DNA of 64,000 nt from CBDFNN01 sp965250215 (GTDB lineage: Bacteria > Bacteroidota > Rhodothermia > Rhodothermales > DATKEJ01): positions 143,391-207,390 of the forward strand of contig CBDFNN010000003.1 of assembly GCA_965250215.1 (NCBI GenBank). The letters are read 5' to 3'. This document shows positions 18,003 through 26,723 of the stretch, one piece after another (the first letter of the stretch is position 1; every line of letters starts with the position of its first letter). A program made the translations under genes and the position numbers. Under the pieces are notes generated by a model. It searched no databases. It worked only from the letters and a program-made list of their open reading frames with translations, and had not been told where the DNA came from.

Positions 18003-19796
18003 TTATTTGTTGACTATCCAGTTCTCAATCTTCTCTTCCAACAAAGCCATGGGAAGGCTTCCGGAGTTAAGCACTTGGTTGTGAAACTCGCGGATATCGA
18101 AATCATCACCCATGACCGCTTCTGCCTTTGTTCGCAACTTGCGAATAGTGAGTTGGCCGATCTTGTAAGAAAGCGACTGCCCCGGTGTCGCCATGTAGCG
18201 CTCAATTTCTGAGGTAATGCTTGCTTCAGATTCGGCTTCATGTTCTAAAGAATATTGAATGGCCTCTTCTCTTGTCCAGCCTTTTGAGTGCATACCGGAA
18301 TCGACCACTAGCCTAATGGCTCGATGCATTTCCATACTCAGCATTCCGAAGTATTGATAGGGATCCTCATAGATACCGAGCTCCTTCCCCAGAGACTCAG
18401 AATAGAGAGCCCAGCCCTCAACAAAGACACCCATGCCCTCGGCATGCAAGAATTCCGGGAGATCATTGTTTTCTTGCTGCAAGGAAAGTTGAAAGTGATG
18501 TCCAGGAATGGCCTCGTGCAAGAACAAGGCTTCGTCCGAGATCACACTGTAAGAATCGATGTCCGGAATCGGTACGTAAAAGACACCAGGTCGTGTGGCA
18601 TCCTTGGATCCGGGGACGTATTCGGCACTAGCTGAGTTCTCGCGAAAAGCCTCAGTGCGTCTGACTTCAAATCCCGCTTTCGGAGTAAGGTCAAATAGAT
18701 TGGAGACTCCTGGTTCAAGTTTCTTTTGGATGGCATTGAAGTTGGCAATCACCTCCTCAGGCTTACTAAAGGGAAGAAGTTCGGGCTTCGTTCGAACGTC
18801 GACTAAGAAAGACTTCAGATTTCCCTGGTATCCGATCTCGCTCATGACCGTTCGCATTTCGCCTTCAATTCTTTCCACTTCGGAGAGACCTAATTCATGA
18901 ATCTCGTCAGGTGTCATATTTGTGGAGGTGTGGAGCTTGACCAAATATCGATAGGTCTCTGGGCCATATGGCAAATCACCAATTCCTGAACTCGCTCGGG
19001 TCGAGGGCAGGTAGTCATCCGTCATAAACTTGGCAATAGCCCGATATCTCGGTCTGATCTTATCATCAACCATACTTCGATACTCCGATTCCAATCTTTC
19101 CTTGTCGTCATCAGAAAAGTCTGAAGGCATCATCTTGGCTGGTGCGAAAAAGAGATGCTCTTCTGTTGCTGTGTCGATGAAGGGCATGAGTTGGCCAATC
19201 GCACGTTCTGCAAGAACTCGTGGAAGCACCACCCTTTGCTCAAGGCCCTCACGCATCTTTATTTCAGCTGTATCTAACCAGCCGAGATAAGCGTCCACGC
19301 GGCTGAGCCAGTTGTCATAGTCTTCTACGGTTTTGAAGGGCTGAATACTAGTTCCACCGGCGAGCTGACCAACATATAGTTGCAGTGAGGAAATTTGCGT
19401 GATCGGAAAGAGTTCGAAATTAGGAAGATCAAACATGGGTGAGGCGAGCGTGACAAGCTTGTTGTTGAGCCCTTCCAGTTTTATCTCGCTGTCCCACTCC
19501 AAGGCTCGCAGACTCATAAGGTCCTCGGCACTTAAGCTCGCTCTATCAATGGCATTGGCGCGCTCTATGAAGGTGGCGTAGTTCTGTTTTAAATCCTCTT
19601 GGTGCTCGTCTGAAATAAAATCGACTAATTGTGCATTGTACTCGTTTGCTCCACCCTTCGTGGCTTCGATGGGATTTATGCGAAGCTTGAATTCTTGGTA
19701 GTCATGAAAGAGATCCCCTATGGATGAAGTGCTTGGTTGATCTTGCTGACAAGCAAAGAGAACTAAAAAGCACAGTAGAAGAGATAGTCGATTCAT
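18003..19796 (-). CDS. DUF885 family lipoprotein, putative metallopeptidase
   Basis: A 597-residue protein with a lipoprotein signal (MNRLSLLLCFLVLFAC, Cys at 16). DUF885 proteins resemble M32/M3-type zinc peptidases, and the expected motif is present as LFLHEAIPGHHFQLSL, followed by the acidic GWALYSESLGKELG and a conserved C-terminal ATPGQSLSYKIGQLTIRKLR. Length is normal. It should sit in the periplasm on a membrane anchor and may degrade peptides; activity has rarely been tested in the family. Confidence 0.85.
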   Translation of the reverse strand: MNRLSLLLCFLVLFACQQDQPSTSSIGDLFHDYQEFKLRINPIEATKGGANEYNAQLVDFISDEHQEDLKQNYATFIERANAIDRASLSAEDLMSLRALEWDSEIKLEGLNNKLVTLASPMFDLPNFELFPITQISSLQLYVGQLAGGTSIQPFKTVEDYDNWLSRVDAYLGWLDTAEIKMREGLEQRVVLPRVLAERAIGQLMPFIDTATEEHLFFAPAKMMPSDFSDDDKERLESEYRSMVDDKIRPRYRAIAKFMTDDYLPSTRASSGIGDLPYGPETYRYLVKLHTSTNMTPDEIHELGLSEVERIEGEMRTVMSEIGYQGNLKSFLVDVRTKPELLPFSKPEEVIANFNAIQKKLEPGVSNLFDLTPKAGFEVRRTEAFRENSASAEYVPGSKDATRPGVFYVPIPDIDSYSVISDEALFLHEAIPGHHFQLSLQQENNDLPEFLHAEGMGVFVEGWALYSESLGKELGIYEDPYQYFGMLSMEMHRAIRLVVDSGMHSKGWTREEAIQYSLEHEAESEASITSEIERYMATPGQSLSYKIGQLTIRKLRTKAEAVMGDDFDIREFHNQVLNSGSLPMALLEEKIENWIVNK

Positions 19797-19915
19797 TTAT
19801 CTGAATATTCTGGATTGGCTGAGTTTTTAAAAAGGTGATTGTCTAAATATAGATATCGGTAAAAGTCAAAGTATGGCCGATTCCGACCTAGTCCTTTAGT
19901 GGGCAAGGTACCCGA

Positions 19916-19985
19916 TTCCAACATTATTTTTCTCGTCGTCCAAGAATTGACGGAAATGCTATTTCAGAGAAAAATCCAGTTGGAA
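19916..19985. repeat. Nested inverted repeat upstream of the helicase gene
   Basis: TTCCAAC (19916-19922) pairs with GTTGGAA (19979-19985), and inside it TTTTTCTC (19927-19934) pairs with GAGAAAAA (19967-19974). It lies in the 223-base divergent spacer between the DUF885 and helicase genes, 35 bases before the helicase start. A cruciform, an operator or a leader structure is possible. Confidence 0.45.
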
Positions 19986-20019
19986 ATGGATACCTTGCTC
20001 ACATTATGGGATTTGACTA

Positions 20020-21312
20020 ATGGAGGATTTTGAAAAATATGCAGGGAATCACGACGAGGTTCTCAAAGAGCTCCTTTCCGATGAGCCTGTTATCTACATG
20101 ACTGGTAAAGCTGGAACAGGCAAGACGACCATCCTCCGCGAATACCAACAAAAGGAATCGCGACGACTCGTAACCCTTGCCCCTACCGGTGCTGCTGCCA
20201 TCATTGCGGGCGGCCAAACCATACATCGCTTCTTTGGCTTTCCTCCTGGACCACCCGCTTCGCATGCTGGACCTCGAAATGACAAAAGACTCTTCCAAAA
20301 TATCGATGTTTTAGCTATAGACGAAGCCTCGATGGTACGAGTGGACATGATCGATGCGATCGACAAATTTCTGCGCAATAATGGGCCTTCTCAAAGCAAA
20401 CCCTTCGGTGGAGTTCTACTTCGATTGGTTGGAGATCTTTATCAGCTACCGCCAGTGGTTCGAGAGAAAGTGGAGCGCAGGTATCTCAGCAATCGATACG
20501 CGACTCCCTACTTCTTTAGCGCACGAGCCTTCGATGCGACCGGCGGAATGAAGACAATCGAACTAAAGAAAGTCTACAGACAGGAGGACTCCAACTTCGT
20601 TGACATCCTCAACGCGATTCGTAACAACAATATCTCAGAGGACCTTCTCGAGACCTTGAACAGGACCTGCCAGAGTGAAATATCAGAAGACGAATACGAT
20701 GGAGCGGTCGTCCTAACGCCGACAAACAGAAGAGCGGCTCTGATCAACAATCATTGGATGAGCAGACTTGAGGGCGAGGCTATGTCCTTCTCTGGCGAGT
20801 CTTCGGGCAAGGTATCCGAAGAGCAAAAGCTTGCACCACAGAAATTGAATTTGAAGCTCGGAGCACAGGTCATGTTTGTCAAAAATGACATGCAAGGTCG
20901 CTGGGTCAACGGCACGATGGGTCAGATCTCTAAGCTTGAAGATGACCATGTTGAGGTACGGGTTACGGACTACAATAGAAACGAGACTTACATCGTTGAG
21001 CCGGTCGAGTGGAATGTAAACGACTACGAGTTGAACGAAACAACCGGAGATCTTTTCTCGGACATCGTCGGCAAATACAAGCAACTCCCCTTGCGCGCAG
21101 CTTGGGCCATTACGATTCACAAGAGTCAGGGCAAGTCCTTTGATCGAGTGATCGTGGATCTTGGTGGTCGGGCCTTCGCACCTGGGCAGGCCTACGTCGC
21201 CCTTAGTAGGTGCCGAACTCTAGAGGGATTAACTCTCACCACTCCGATTACCATGGATGATATAATGGTCGACGAGGAGATCGTTAAGTTTCATGCTGGC
21301 TTGGATAGCTAA
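20020..21312 (+). CDS. PIF1-like SF1B DNA helicase
   Basis: A 430-residue ATPase. Walker A is MTGKAGTGKTTILREY with Lys35, then the family's LAPTGAAAIIAGGQTIHRFF, Walker B LAIDEASMVRVDMIDA, sensor motif LRLVGDLYQLPPVV and the C-terminal motifs LGAQVMFVKND and AITIHKSQGKSFDRVIVDLG with YVALSRCRTLEGL. These define the PIF1/RecD2 branch, which unwinds DNA 5' to 3'. Bacterial copies occur on chromosomes and mobile DNA. No HRDC or nuclease domain is attached. Confidence 0.88.
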   Translation: MEDFEKYAGNHDEVLKELLSDEPVIYMTGKAGTGKTTILREYQQKESRRLVTLAPTGAAAIIAGGQTIHRFFGFPPGPPASHAGPRNDKRLFQNIDVLAIDEASMVRVDMIDAIDKFLRNNGPSQSKPFGGVLLRLVGDLYQLPPVVREKVERRYLSNRYATPYFFSARAFDATGGMKTIELKKVYRQEDSNFVDILNAIRNNNISEDLLETLNRTCQSEISEDEYDGAVVLTPTNRRAALINNHWMSRLEGEAMSFSGESSGKVSEEQKLAPQKLNLKLGAQVMFVKNDMQGRWVNGTMGQISKLEDDHVEVRVTDYNRNETYIVEPVEWNVNDYELNETTGDLFSDIVGKYKQLPLRAAWAITIHKSQGKSFDRVIVDLGGRAFAPGQAYVALSRCRTLEGLTLTTPITMDDIMVDEEIVKFHAGLDS

Positions 21313-21436
21313 CAGGCGACTGGCTACTGGCTGACTAGACTACTGGTCGCTTGCTGTACGGGTAAATAGTTAAGTACCTGACTTACTTCTCCGGTATTCC
21401 GCAACCCTCCACCTCGTAACCCTCCACCGCCCACTG

Positions 21437-22282
21437 TTATACGATTTCCACTTCCTTAATCGATCTCAAGCTAGAAATCAATTCCAACCAAACTGCCGAG
21501 CTACTCTTCCGCTGATCGGCTGGATCACAGAGATAGCGTCCCGTGAGTATTACCTTCCCACTCTCAGCCCTAATTCGAACATTTGGTACATATCTATCCC
21601 ACTTAATAGGGACTCCGGCTCCAAGGGTCTTCTTCTGCATATTTATGGGATGCTTCGCGGCCTCCTTCTCAATCACATCTTTAAAAACCGATTGCGCCTG
21701 CTCAATGTCGCTTTGAAGGCTTAGTCCCAGATCGATTTCATTCCAGGCCATGTTAAGTCCGCCGGTGTTGTTGATCACCGGACTAGTAATGACGGTACTA
21801 TTTGGGACCTTAATGATCCGACCGGTTAAACGGCTTCCTTGCTTCCCGGTATCGGTTTCAGAAAGCGTGAAGTACAAAGGCCCGATGTCGATAACTTCTC
21901 CAGATCGATTTCCAATCTTTATCCGATCGCCAATTGAGAATAGTTCACGAGAAACGATCACGGACCAAGAGAAAAAGTTCTGAATGAACTCCTTCATTGT
22001 GATAGTGAGTGCTGCAGCGACAAGGGAAAGCACGGTCAATAGACCTTGTACACCATCGAACCAAATCGATATAAGGAAAATAAAGGTGACTAGCCCGAGG
22101 ACATAGCCTGAGATTTGAGTCCACTGGACTCGGAGATGAATGCCCCTAACCCGACGTCGGATAATGGCTTTCAAAACGTACCTCAAAAGAATTGCTCCAA
22201 GAATAAGGGCGACACTTAAGGTGATACGCAGGCCGCTTGGATCGGCCATTAAGTTGGATAGTATTTCTGGGATATCTTTCAT
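21437..22282 (-). CDS. MscS-type mechanosensitive channel
   Basis: A 281-residue inner-membrane protein. Helices lie near 18-38 and 55-75, followed by the pore helix LLTVLSLVAAALTITMKEFIQNFFSW. The beta domain has the family signature FSIGDRIKIGNRSGEVIDIGPLYFTL and GRIIKVPNSTVITSPVINNTGG. Such channels open under membrane tension and release solutes during osmotic downshock. The protein is close to MscS itself in size. It converges with the helicase gene across a spacer with short repeats (AACCCTCCACC twice at 21403 and 21418). Confidence 0.88.
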   Translation of the reverse strand: MKDIPEILSNLMADPSGLRITLSVALILGAILLRYVLKAIIRRRVRGIHLRVQWTQISGYVLGLVTFIFLISIWFDGVQGLLTVLSLVAAALTITMKEFIQNFFSWSVIVSRELFSIGDRIKIGNRSGEVIDIGPLYFTLSETDTGKQGSRLTGRIIKVPNSTVITSPVINNTGGLNMAWNEIDLGLSLQSDIEQAQSVFKDVIEKEAAKHPINMQKKTLGAGVPIKWDRYVPNVRIRAESGKVILTGRYLCDPADQRKSSSAVWLELISSLRSIKEVEIV

Positions 22283-22481
22283 GATATCAATCTCTCTTTT
22301 TTTTTGGAAAGGGGGCTACGAAGCTTAAAAGGCTTTGTTACACGCCTTATATTCATGATTCTTAGAAACTGCACAACGAAGTCCAATCTTAGAAATATTG
22401 ATGACTTAGGACCATGAAAATTTTTAGTTTTGCGTTGAGGAGTACACTGTGTAATCCCTTCCTTTATTTAACCATAATAAA

Positions 22482-23657
22482 ATGATAAAAAATATATACT
22501 ATTTATTCGCCCTATTACTTATTACCGCACCGAGCCTTCTTCAAGCCCAAACAGAAAGGCAAGGTGGATTTGTAAACGGATCCAGTGTTGTTGTCGATAA
22601 TTCACTTGCCGATATCATTGTTGGTGGTGGCTTCGAGTCCGGCGTATTTGGAGGAGACTGGACGGAGGCGTCTACCAACTTCGGAACACCTATATGCGAT
22701 GTTGGAGGCTGCGGAACGGGAACCGGAACGGGTCCAAACACAGGAGCCTTTTGGACATGGTTTGGTGGAATCGCCGCATCGGAAGTTGGATCTGTCACTC
22801 AGGTTGTTCCCCTAGGAGCTGGTGGCACGGCAAGGCTTTCTTTTTTCTTGGAAACCATTATTTGCGACTCTGCTGCTGACTTCATGGAGGTTACCGTCAA
22901 TGGAACCCAGGAATTTATTGTCGACGGTTCTTCTCCTGCTTGCGGAACCCTCGGCTATGCGCTGCAAACGGTCAATCTCGATGCTTATGCTACTTTGGCG
23001 CCAATCACACTAGTTTTTAGAAGTGAGATTTTTGCTAACAATGGAGCTGGTTCAAACTTCTTCATCGATGATGTTGCTTTGAACGATGTTGTTCTCCCTG
23101 TTGAGCTAGTTTCATTTACTGGCAGACAGAATGGACGAAGCATTGATCTTGCTTGGACCACGTCATCAGAAACTGGGAATGCGGGATTCGAGCTAGAGCA
23201 CCGGATCAATGGATCGGAGTTTAGTCCAATTCAGTTTGTAGAAGGACAAGGAACGACCCTCGAGGAAAACAACTATTCCTTTGTAGTCGACAATTTGGAG
23301 CCGGGGGCGCATTCCTTCCGACTCAAGCAAATCGATTTTGACGGAAGCTTCGAATACAGCAAGATTATCGAGACTGCCGTAACAGAGCCCAACAAGATCT
23401 GGCTGGATGATGTCTATCCAAACCCATTCAATCCATCCACCTCGATCCGTTTTATGGTGCCGAGTGAGCAGCGTGTATCTGTTGTAGTCTTCGATTCCTT
23501 TGGCCGACAAGTGAAGTCGCTATTCAATGGAGTTGCCTCACCGGATACTCCTTACTCTCTCCGATTCGTAGCTGGAAACCTTCCTTCTGGAAGTTATCAC
23601 ATTCTTGTCAGTGGTCAGAGCTCAAGTAGCTCTAAGACGGTGCAGCTGCTGAAATAG
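22482..23657 (+). CDS. T9SS type A sorting domain-containing protein
   Basis: A 391-residue secreted protein with signal peptide MIKNIYYLFALLLITAPSLLQAQ. Residues 45-205 form a beta-sandwich typical of cargo proteins with paired cysteines (CDVGGCGTG, ICDSA, PACG) that could form disulfides. An LPVELVSFTGRQNG module and a type IX tail (DDVYPNPFNPSTSIRFMV, GSYHILV, KTVQLLK) follow. The second half closely resembles that of the T9SS protein at 1427, so the two share a modular end. No catalytic motif is seen; surface adhesion or matrix binding is possible. Confidence 0.85.
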   Translation: MIKNIYYLFALLLITAPSLLQAQTERQGGFVNGSSVVVDNSLADIIVGGGFESGVFGGDWTEASTNFGTPICDVGGCGTGTGTGPNTGAFWTWFGGIAASEVGSVTQVVPLGAGGTARLSFFLETIICDSAADFMEVTVNGTQEFIVDGSSPACGTLGYALQTVNLDAYATLAPITLVFRSEIFANNGAGSNFFIDDVALNDVVLPVELVSFTGRQNGRSIDLAWTTSSETGNAGFELEHRINGSEFSPIQFVEGQGTTLEENNYSFVVDNLEPGAHSFRLKQIDFDGSFEYSKIIETAVTEPNKIWLDDVYPNPFNPSTSIRFMVPSEQRVSVVVFDSFGRQVKSLFNGVASPDTPYSLRFVAGNLPSGSYHILVSGQSSSSSKTVQLLK

Positions 23658-23703
23658 AGACTGTTGTGTTAGGTATTCCCAGTTTTTTACTGGGACAAAA
23701 TAA

Positions 23704-23735
23704 AAGGGATCGACCATTTGGCCGATCCCTTTTTT
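23704..23735 (+). terminator. Rho-independent terminator after the T9SS gene
   Basis: AAAGGGATCG (23704-23713) pairs with CGATCCCTTT (23723-23732) and is followed by TTTT. With A-rich bases before the stem it could also work for the converging DUF937 gene. Confidence 0.85.
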
Positions 23736-23750
23736 CGATTTTCTGATACT

Positions 23751-23787
23751 CCGATTGTCCGATGTTATCAGTAAATCTGACAATCGG
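23751..23787. repeat. Inverted repeat CCGATTGTC/GACAATCGG
   Basis: A perfect 9-base inverted repeat (23751-23759 with 23779-23787), surrounded by further GAT and CTGA words, lies between the terminator and the DUF937 stop. It may end DUF937 transcription and resembles the other degenerate intergenic repeats here. Confidence 0.6.
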
Positions 23788-23806
23788 ATAATCTGACATC
23801 TGTTTT

Positions 23807-24391
23807 CTATCGCAAGAAGAGCTTCGCGCCCAGCTTGAGAAGGTCATCACCAATCTGGCCGTCTCCGTCGCTATCGAGAATCTTAGCGAATCCACCTAGC
23901 TGCTTCTCTGCTTGTGCCCGCTCCATTCCCAGGTTAGTAGCCATGCCGAAGGAATCAAGATTTTGCTCACGCTTTTGCTTTCCAATAGCGCCCATAACAA
24001 CAGGCGCTAGCATTTTGAAGAGCTGTCCAACGCTTCCAGCATCGAGACCAGATGCTTGCGCAACGCTGTTCTCCACGACGCCTCGCTTGTTTCCGAATAC
24101 GTGACCTAAGATGCCATCGCCATCTTTTGCTCGTGCATGCTGCGAAGTGCCAGCGAATACGCCACCCAAGTCGCCCATGATCGAACCATCATGATCTCGC
24201 TTGATCGCCTTGTTCAATGATTTCGCGCCTCGTTTGCTGCCAGCGTTTCGGCTGATCGCGCTAATAATGAGTGGAACGGCGGCCATGATAGCCATTCGAC
24301 CCATCTTGCTGTCGATGCCAAGCTGGTTGGCTATTACGTCCGTGACTTTTCCGCCAAGTGCCTGAAAGAGAATGTTCGCTAATGAACCCAT
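23807..24391 (-). CDS. DUF937 domain-containing protein
   Basis: A 194-residue protein whose first 150 residues match DUF937 (YidB-like): LANILFQALGGKVTDVIANQLG, MAAVPLIISAISRNA, DGSIMGDLGGVFAG, GILGHVFGNKRGVVENSVAQASGLD and LAPVVMGAIGKQKRE. The C-terminal DSDGDGQIGDDLLKLGAKLF resembles a single calcium-binding loop. The function of DUF937 is unknown; relatives are often linked with stress. It starts 9 bases after the GlsB-like gene and is probably cotranscribed. Confidence 0.85.
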   Translation of the reverse strand: MGSLANILFQALGGKVTDVIANQLGIDSKMGRMAIMAAVPLIISAISRNAGSKRGAKSLNKAIKRDHDGSIMGDLGGVFAGTSQHARAKDGDGILGHVFGNKRGVVENSVAQASGLDAGSVGQLFKMLAPVVMGAIGKQKREQNLDSFGMATNLGMERAQAEKQLGGFAKILDSDGDGQIGDDLLKLGAKLFLR

Positions 24392-24400
24392 GTGTTGCTT

Positions 24401-24670
24401 TTAATTTGAGTTTGTGGGATTTCTAGTTTTATACCACTGATATCCGTATAGGAGAGCAAGTGCACCTATCACCGCAGCGATAAGTTCACCAATCAATCCA
24501 GATGTGTTAAAGCCAATCGCCCTCAAGATGATGTTGCCAACAAAGGCACCACCAACTCCTAGTAAAGCGGTTTTTACGTAGCCGTTCGGCTCGAATAAAT
24601 CTCCTGGTTTCAAACGCTTCGCGATCGTTCCAGCAGCTAATCCTATTAAGGCAGTCAGTATCAGTCCCAT
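24401..24670 (-). CDS. GlsB/YeaQ/YmgE family stress-response membrane protein
   Basis: An 89-residue protein with three hydrophobic segments and the glycine-rich family pattern: MGLILTALIGLAAGTIAKRL, TALLGVGGAFVGNIILRAIG and GELIAAVIGALALLYGY. It belongs to the transglycosylase-associated protein family found in stress regulons; its activity is unknown. It is first gene of a two-gene unit with DUF937. Confidence 0.88.
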   Translation of the reverse strand: MGLILTALIGLAAGTIAKRLKPGDLFEPNGYVKTALLGVGGAFVGNIILRAIGFNTSGLIGELIAAVIGALALLYGYQWYKTRNPTNSN

Positions 24671-24730
24671 AGTTAAAGGTTATTATGTATTAAGATCGAA
24701 ATGTGGGAAATGGTTCCGAAGGAGGAGTTC

Positions 24731-24782
24731 GGGGGCACGGGAGCACAGGGGCACAGGAGCACAGGGGCACTGGAGCACGGGA
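24731..24782. repeat. Degenerate GGGGCACAGGAGCACA repeat
   Basis: Seven to eight imperfect 8-base units alternate GGGGCACA and GGAGCACA in the spacer upstream of the GlsB gene. No gene is seen in 24671-25047 apart from this tract, the octamer tract and the Pho-box-like site. Confidence 0.75.
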
Positions 24783-24866
24783 GTTGAGTGTGGATGAAAA
24801 AAAGGAAGAACGGTCTGAGTGAATATTAAGGCCGATTTCATTTTGGCTCTTTGTAATAATGGATAT

Positions 24867-24943
24867 CCTCAGCCCCTCAGCCCCTCAGCCCCTCAGCCCC
24901 TCAGCCCCTCAGCCCCTCAGCCCCTCAGCCCCTCAGCCCCTCA
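24867..24943. repeat. Perfect octamer repeat (CCTCAGCC)n
   Basis: About 9.6 clean tandem copies of an octamer, complementary to the GGGGCTGA unit after the recombinase gene. The tract stops two bases before the Pho-box-like repeats that lead the phosphate operon. Its purity suggests recent slippage, so copy number may vary between strains. Confidence 0.95.
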
Positions 24944-24945
24944 TT

Positions 24946-24974
24946 TGGTTACACAATGGTTACAATGTTGTAAC
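24946..24974 (+). promoter_or_regulatory. Pho-box-like direct repeats
   Basis: TGGTTAC occurs at 24946-24952 and again at 24957-24963, exactly 11 bases apart, with a weaker third unit TTGTAAC at 24968-24974. Known PhoB sites are 7-base units with 4-base AT-rich spacers repeated every 11 bases, which this reproduces with a different word. It lies about 75 bases before the porin gene, at the head of an operon that ends in a PhoB-type regulator, so PhoB autoregulation is likely. Confidence 0.65.
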
Positions 24975-25047
24975 AAGAGACTTACCCGTATTCCGGATCT
25001 TCGATTTGTAGTCCTCAAATTCCGAGTACCAATATTTTCCGAGATAC

Positions 25048-26040
25048 ATGATTAAAATTGATCTACCCGCAAAGGGAATCCTGAGCCTAGCCATACTTCT
25101 CCTGCTCTTGGTGAGCACGGAGGCCGAGGCACAGATTACATTCCAAGGAAGAATGTACATGGACTACGAATACGAGCTAGCCAACGAAGACGCGGAAGTA
25201 GTCGGGGAGAATGGCTTTACCTATCGTAGGATGTACTTCACTGCGAACTACAAAAAGAGCGACACCTTCAGCGGCCGAGTTCGGTTTGAAACCCACGATG
25301 GTTCAACGACTGCGCAGGGCCGACCAGCACCCTTTGTAAAGGATCTCTATCTCAAATGGAAAGGCGCCTTGGGCGATGGACACGATCTCTATTTTGGCAT
25401 CGCACCTCCGCCGGTCTTTCTAGTAGCAGAAAGTTACTGGGGTTATCGAAGTCTTGAGAAAACCGCTCTCGACAAATACAAAGTTGTCTCTTCGAGAGAC
25501 TTCGGTGTCAAAGCCCTTGGCGATATCACTTCAGATGGAAGGGTCAAATATGGAGTCATGATCGCCAATAACGAAAGTGTTAAGGGCGAAAACGACAAAC
25601 AAAAACGCGCCTACGGCCAACTAGAGTTTCATCCCAATAAAAATATGTCGTTCACTGTTGAGGCCGACTATGGCCCAACCGTCGAAGATACACGAACGAA
25701 TCTCCACGCTTTTGGAGGATTCAAGAACGATAATTTTCATGGTGGCGTCGAGCTATTTCGATATTCGATTAACCCCGATCAAGGATCGCAAAACACCGAC
25801 TTAAACGGAATAAGTCTATTTGGGTCTATCGAGATTGCTGACAAGACTGAGGCTATTCTTCGAGCAGACCTCACACAGGCAGAGCGCGGTTCAGAGAGCC
25901 TAGCAACAAAATATTATCTCGCCGGCCTGTCCTATCAGATTGAAAAAGGAGTGACATTCATACCCAACATCGTAGTAACCTCAATCGAGGGGCTGGATTC
26001 TGCTGTCACAGGCAGAATAACCCTGGAAGCCAGATTCTAG
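25048..26040 (+). CDS. Outer-membrane porin-like beta-barrel protein of the phosphate operon
   Basis: A 330-residue protein with a signal peptide (ILSLAILLLLLVSTEAEAQ) and an alternating polar/apolar pattern rich in aromatics. It opens ITFQGRMYMDYEYEL, continues RRMYFTANYKKSDTFSGRVRFETHD and ends in an aromatic strand, GRITLEARF, as outer-membrane barrels do. It is first in the operon, followed after 4 bases by phoU, and lies under a Pho-box-like site. It may play the part of a phosphate porin, though its sequence does not clearly match OprO/OprP. Confidence 0.7.
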   Translation: MIKIDLPAKGILSLAILLLLLVSTEAEAQITFQGRMYMDYEYELANEDAEVVGENGFTYRRMYFTANYKKSDTFSGRVRFETHDGSTTAQGRPAPFVKDLYLKWKGALGDGHDLYFGIAPPPVFLVAESYWGYRSLEKTALDKYKVVSSRDFGVKALGDITSDGRVKYGVMIANNESVKGENDKQKRAYGQLEFHPNKNMSFTVEADYGPTVEDTRTNLHAFGGFKNDNFHGGVELFRYSINPDQGSQNTDLNGISLFGSIEIADKTEAILRADLTQAERGSESLATKYYLAGLSYQIEKGVTFIPNIVVTSIEGLDSAVTGRITLEARF

Positions 26041-26044
26041 ATCA

Positions 26045-26704
26045 ATGATTATTGAGCAGAAAGCAAAACTTAGGATGCTTCTCTCCACCATGTTTGACAC
26101 GGTGGATGAGCAGCTCGCCAATGCCCTGAATGCGGCCTTGGATGGTGATTCTGAATTGGCAGTCGAGGTGCACAAGAACGACGATAAGGTCGATGCGCTT
26201 GAAATGGAAGTAGATCGGCACTGTACCGAGATGCTTCAAACAGGCGAGCTTTCCGATGCTGATGTACGCATGGTCGTTACAGCGATTAAAATGAACACAG
26301 ACCTCGAGCGGGTTGGTGATCATTGCAAAAACATCGCTAAGGAATCAGTTGAGTTGTCATCCCATCTCGATACTGTACCCAAAGAACAATTTTTGTCGAT
26401 TGCAGAAGCCGTCCGAAAGAAACTCTACCTTGCCCAGGATGCTTTTTTGGAAGAAGACAACAATCTCGCTCGGGAAATCACGACACGTGAGGACAATGTC
26501 GACACATTATATAGGTCAATACTAAAAAGCGCAGGTGAAGCCGCAAAGGCAAACTCGCAAGATCCAGAACTCTTCGCGAAGATCGTAAGCATGGGAAAGT
26601 CCATGGATCGAATTGCTGATCACGCCACCAACATTGCAGAGCTTGTGGTTTACTGGTTGGACAATGAAGACATTAGACATCCTAAACTTAAACGAGTTAA
26701 TTAA
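26045..26704 (+). CDS. phoU: Phosphate signalling protein PhoU
   Basis: A 219-residue PhoU with two three-helix repeats. The metal-binding motifs appear as VHKNDDKVDALEMEVDRHC and TTREDNVDTLYRSI, with ERVGDHCKNIAKES and DRIADHATNIAEL ending each repeat. PhoU normally damps Pst uptake and Pho signalling when phosphate is plentiful. It lies between the porin and pstS genes, and a second, altered PhoU gene follows pstS. Confidence 0.92.
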   Translation: MIIEQKAKLRMLLSTMFDTVDEQLANALNAALDGDSELAVEVHKNDDKVDALEMEVDRHCTEMLQTGELSDADVRMVVTAIKMNTDLERVGDHCKNIAKESVELSSHLDTVPKEQFLSIAEAVRKKLYLAQDAFLEEDNNLAREITTREDNVDTLYRSILKSAGEAAKANSQDPELFAKIVSMGKSMDRIADHATNIAELVVYWLDNEDIRHPKLKRVN

Positions 26705-26723
26705 ACTCAACATCAGTCGAAAA

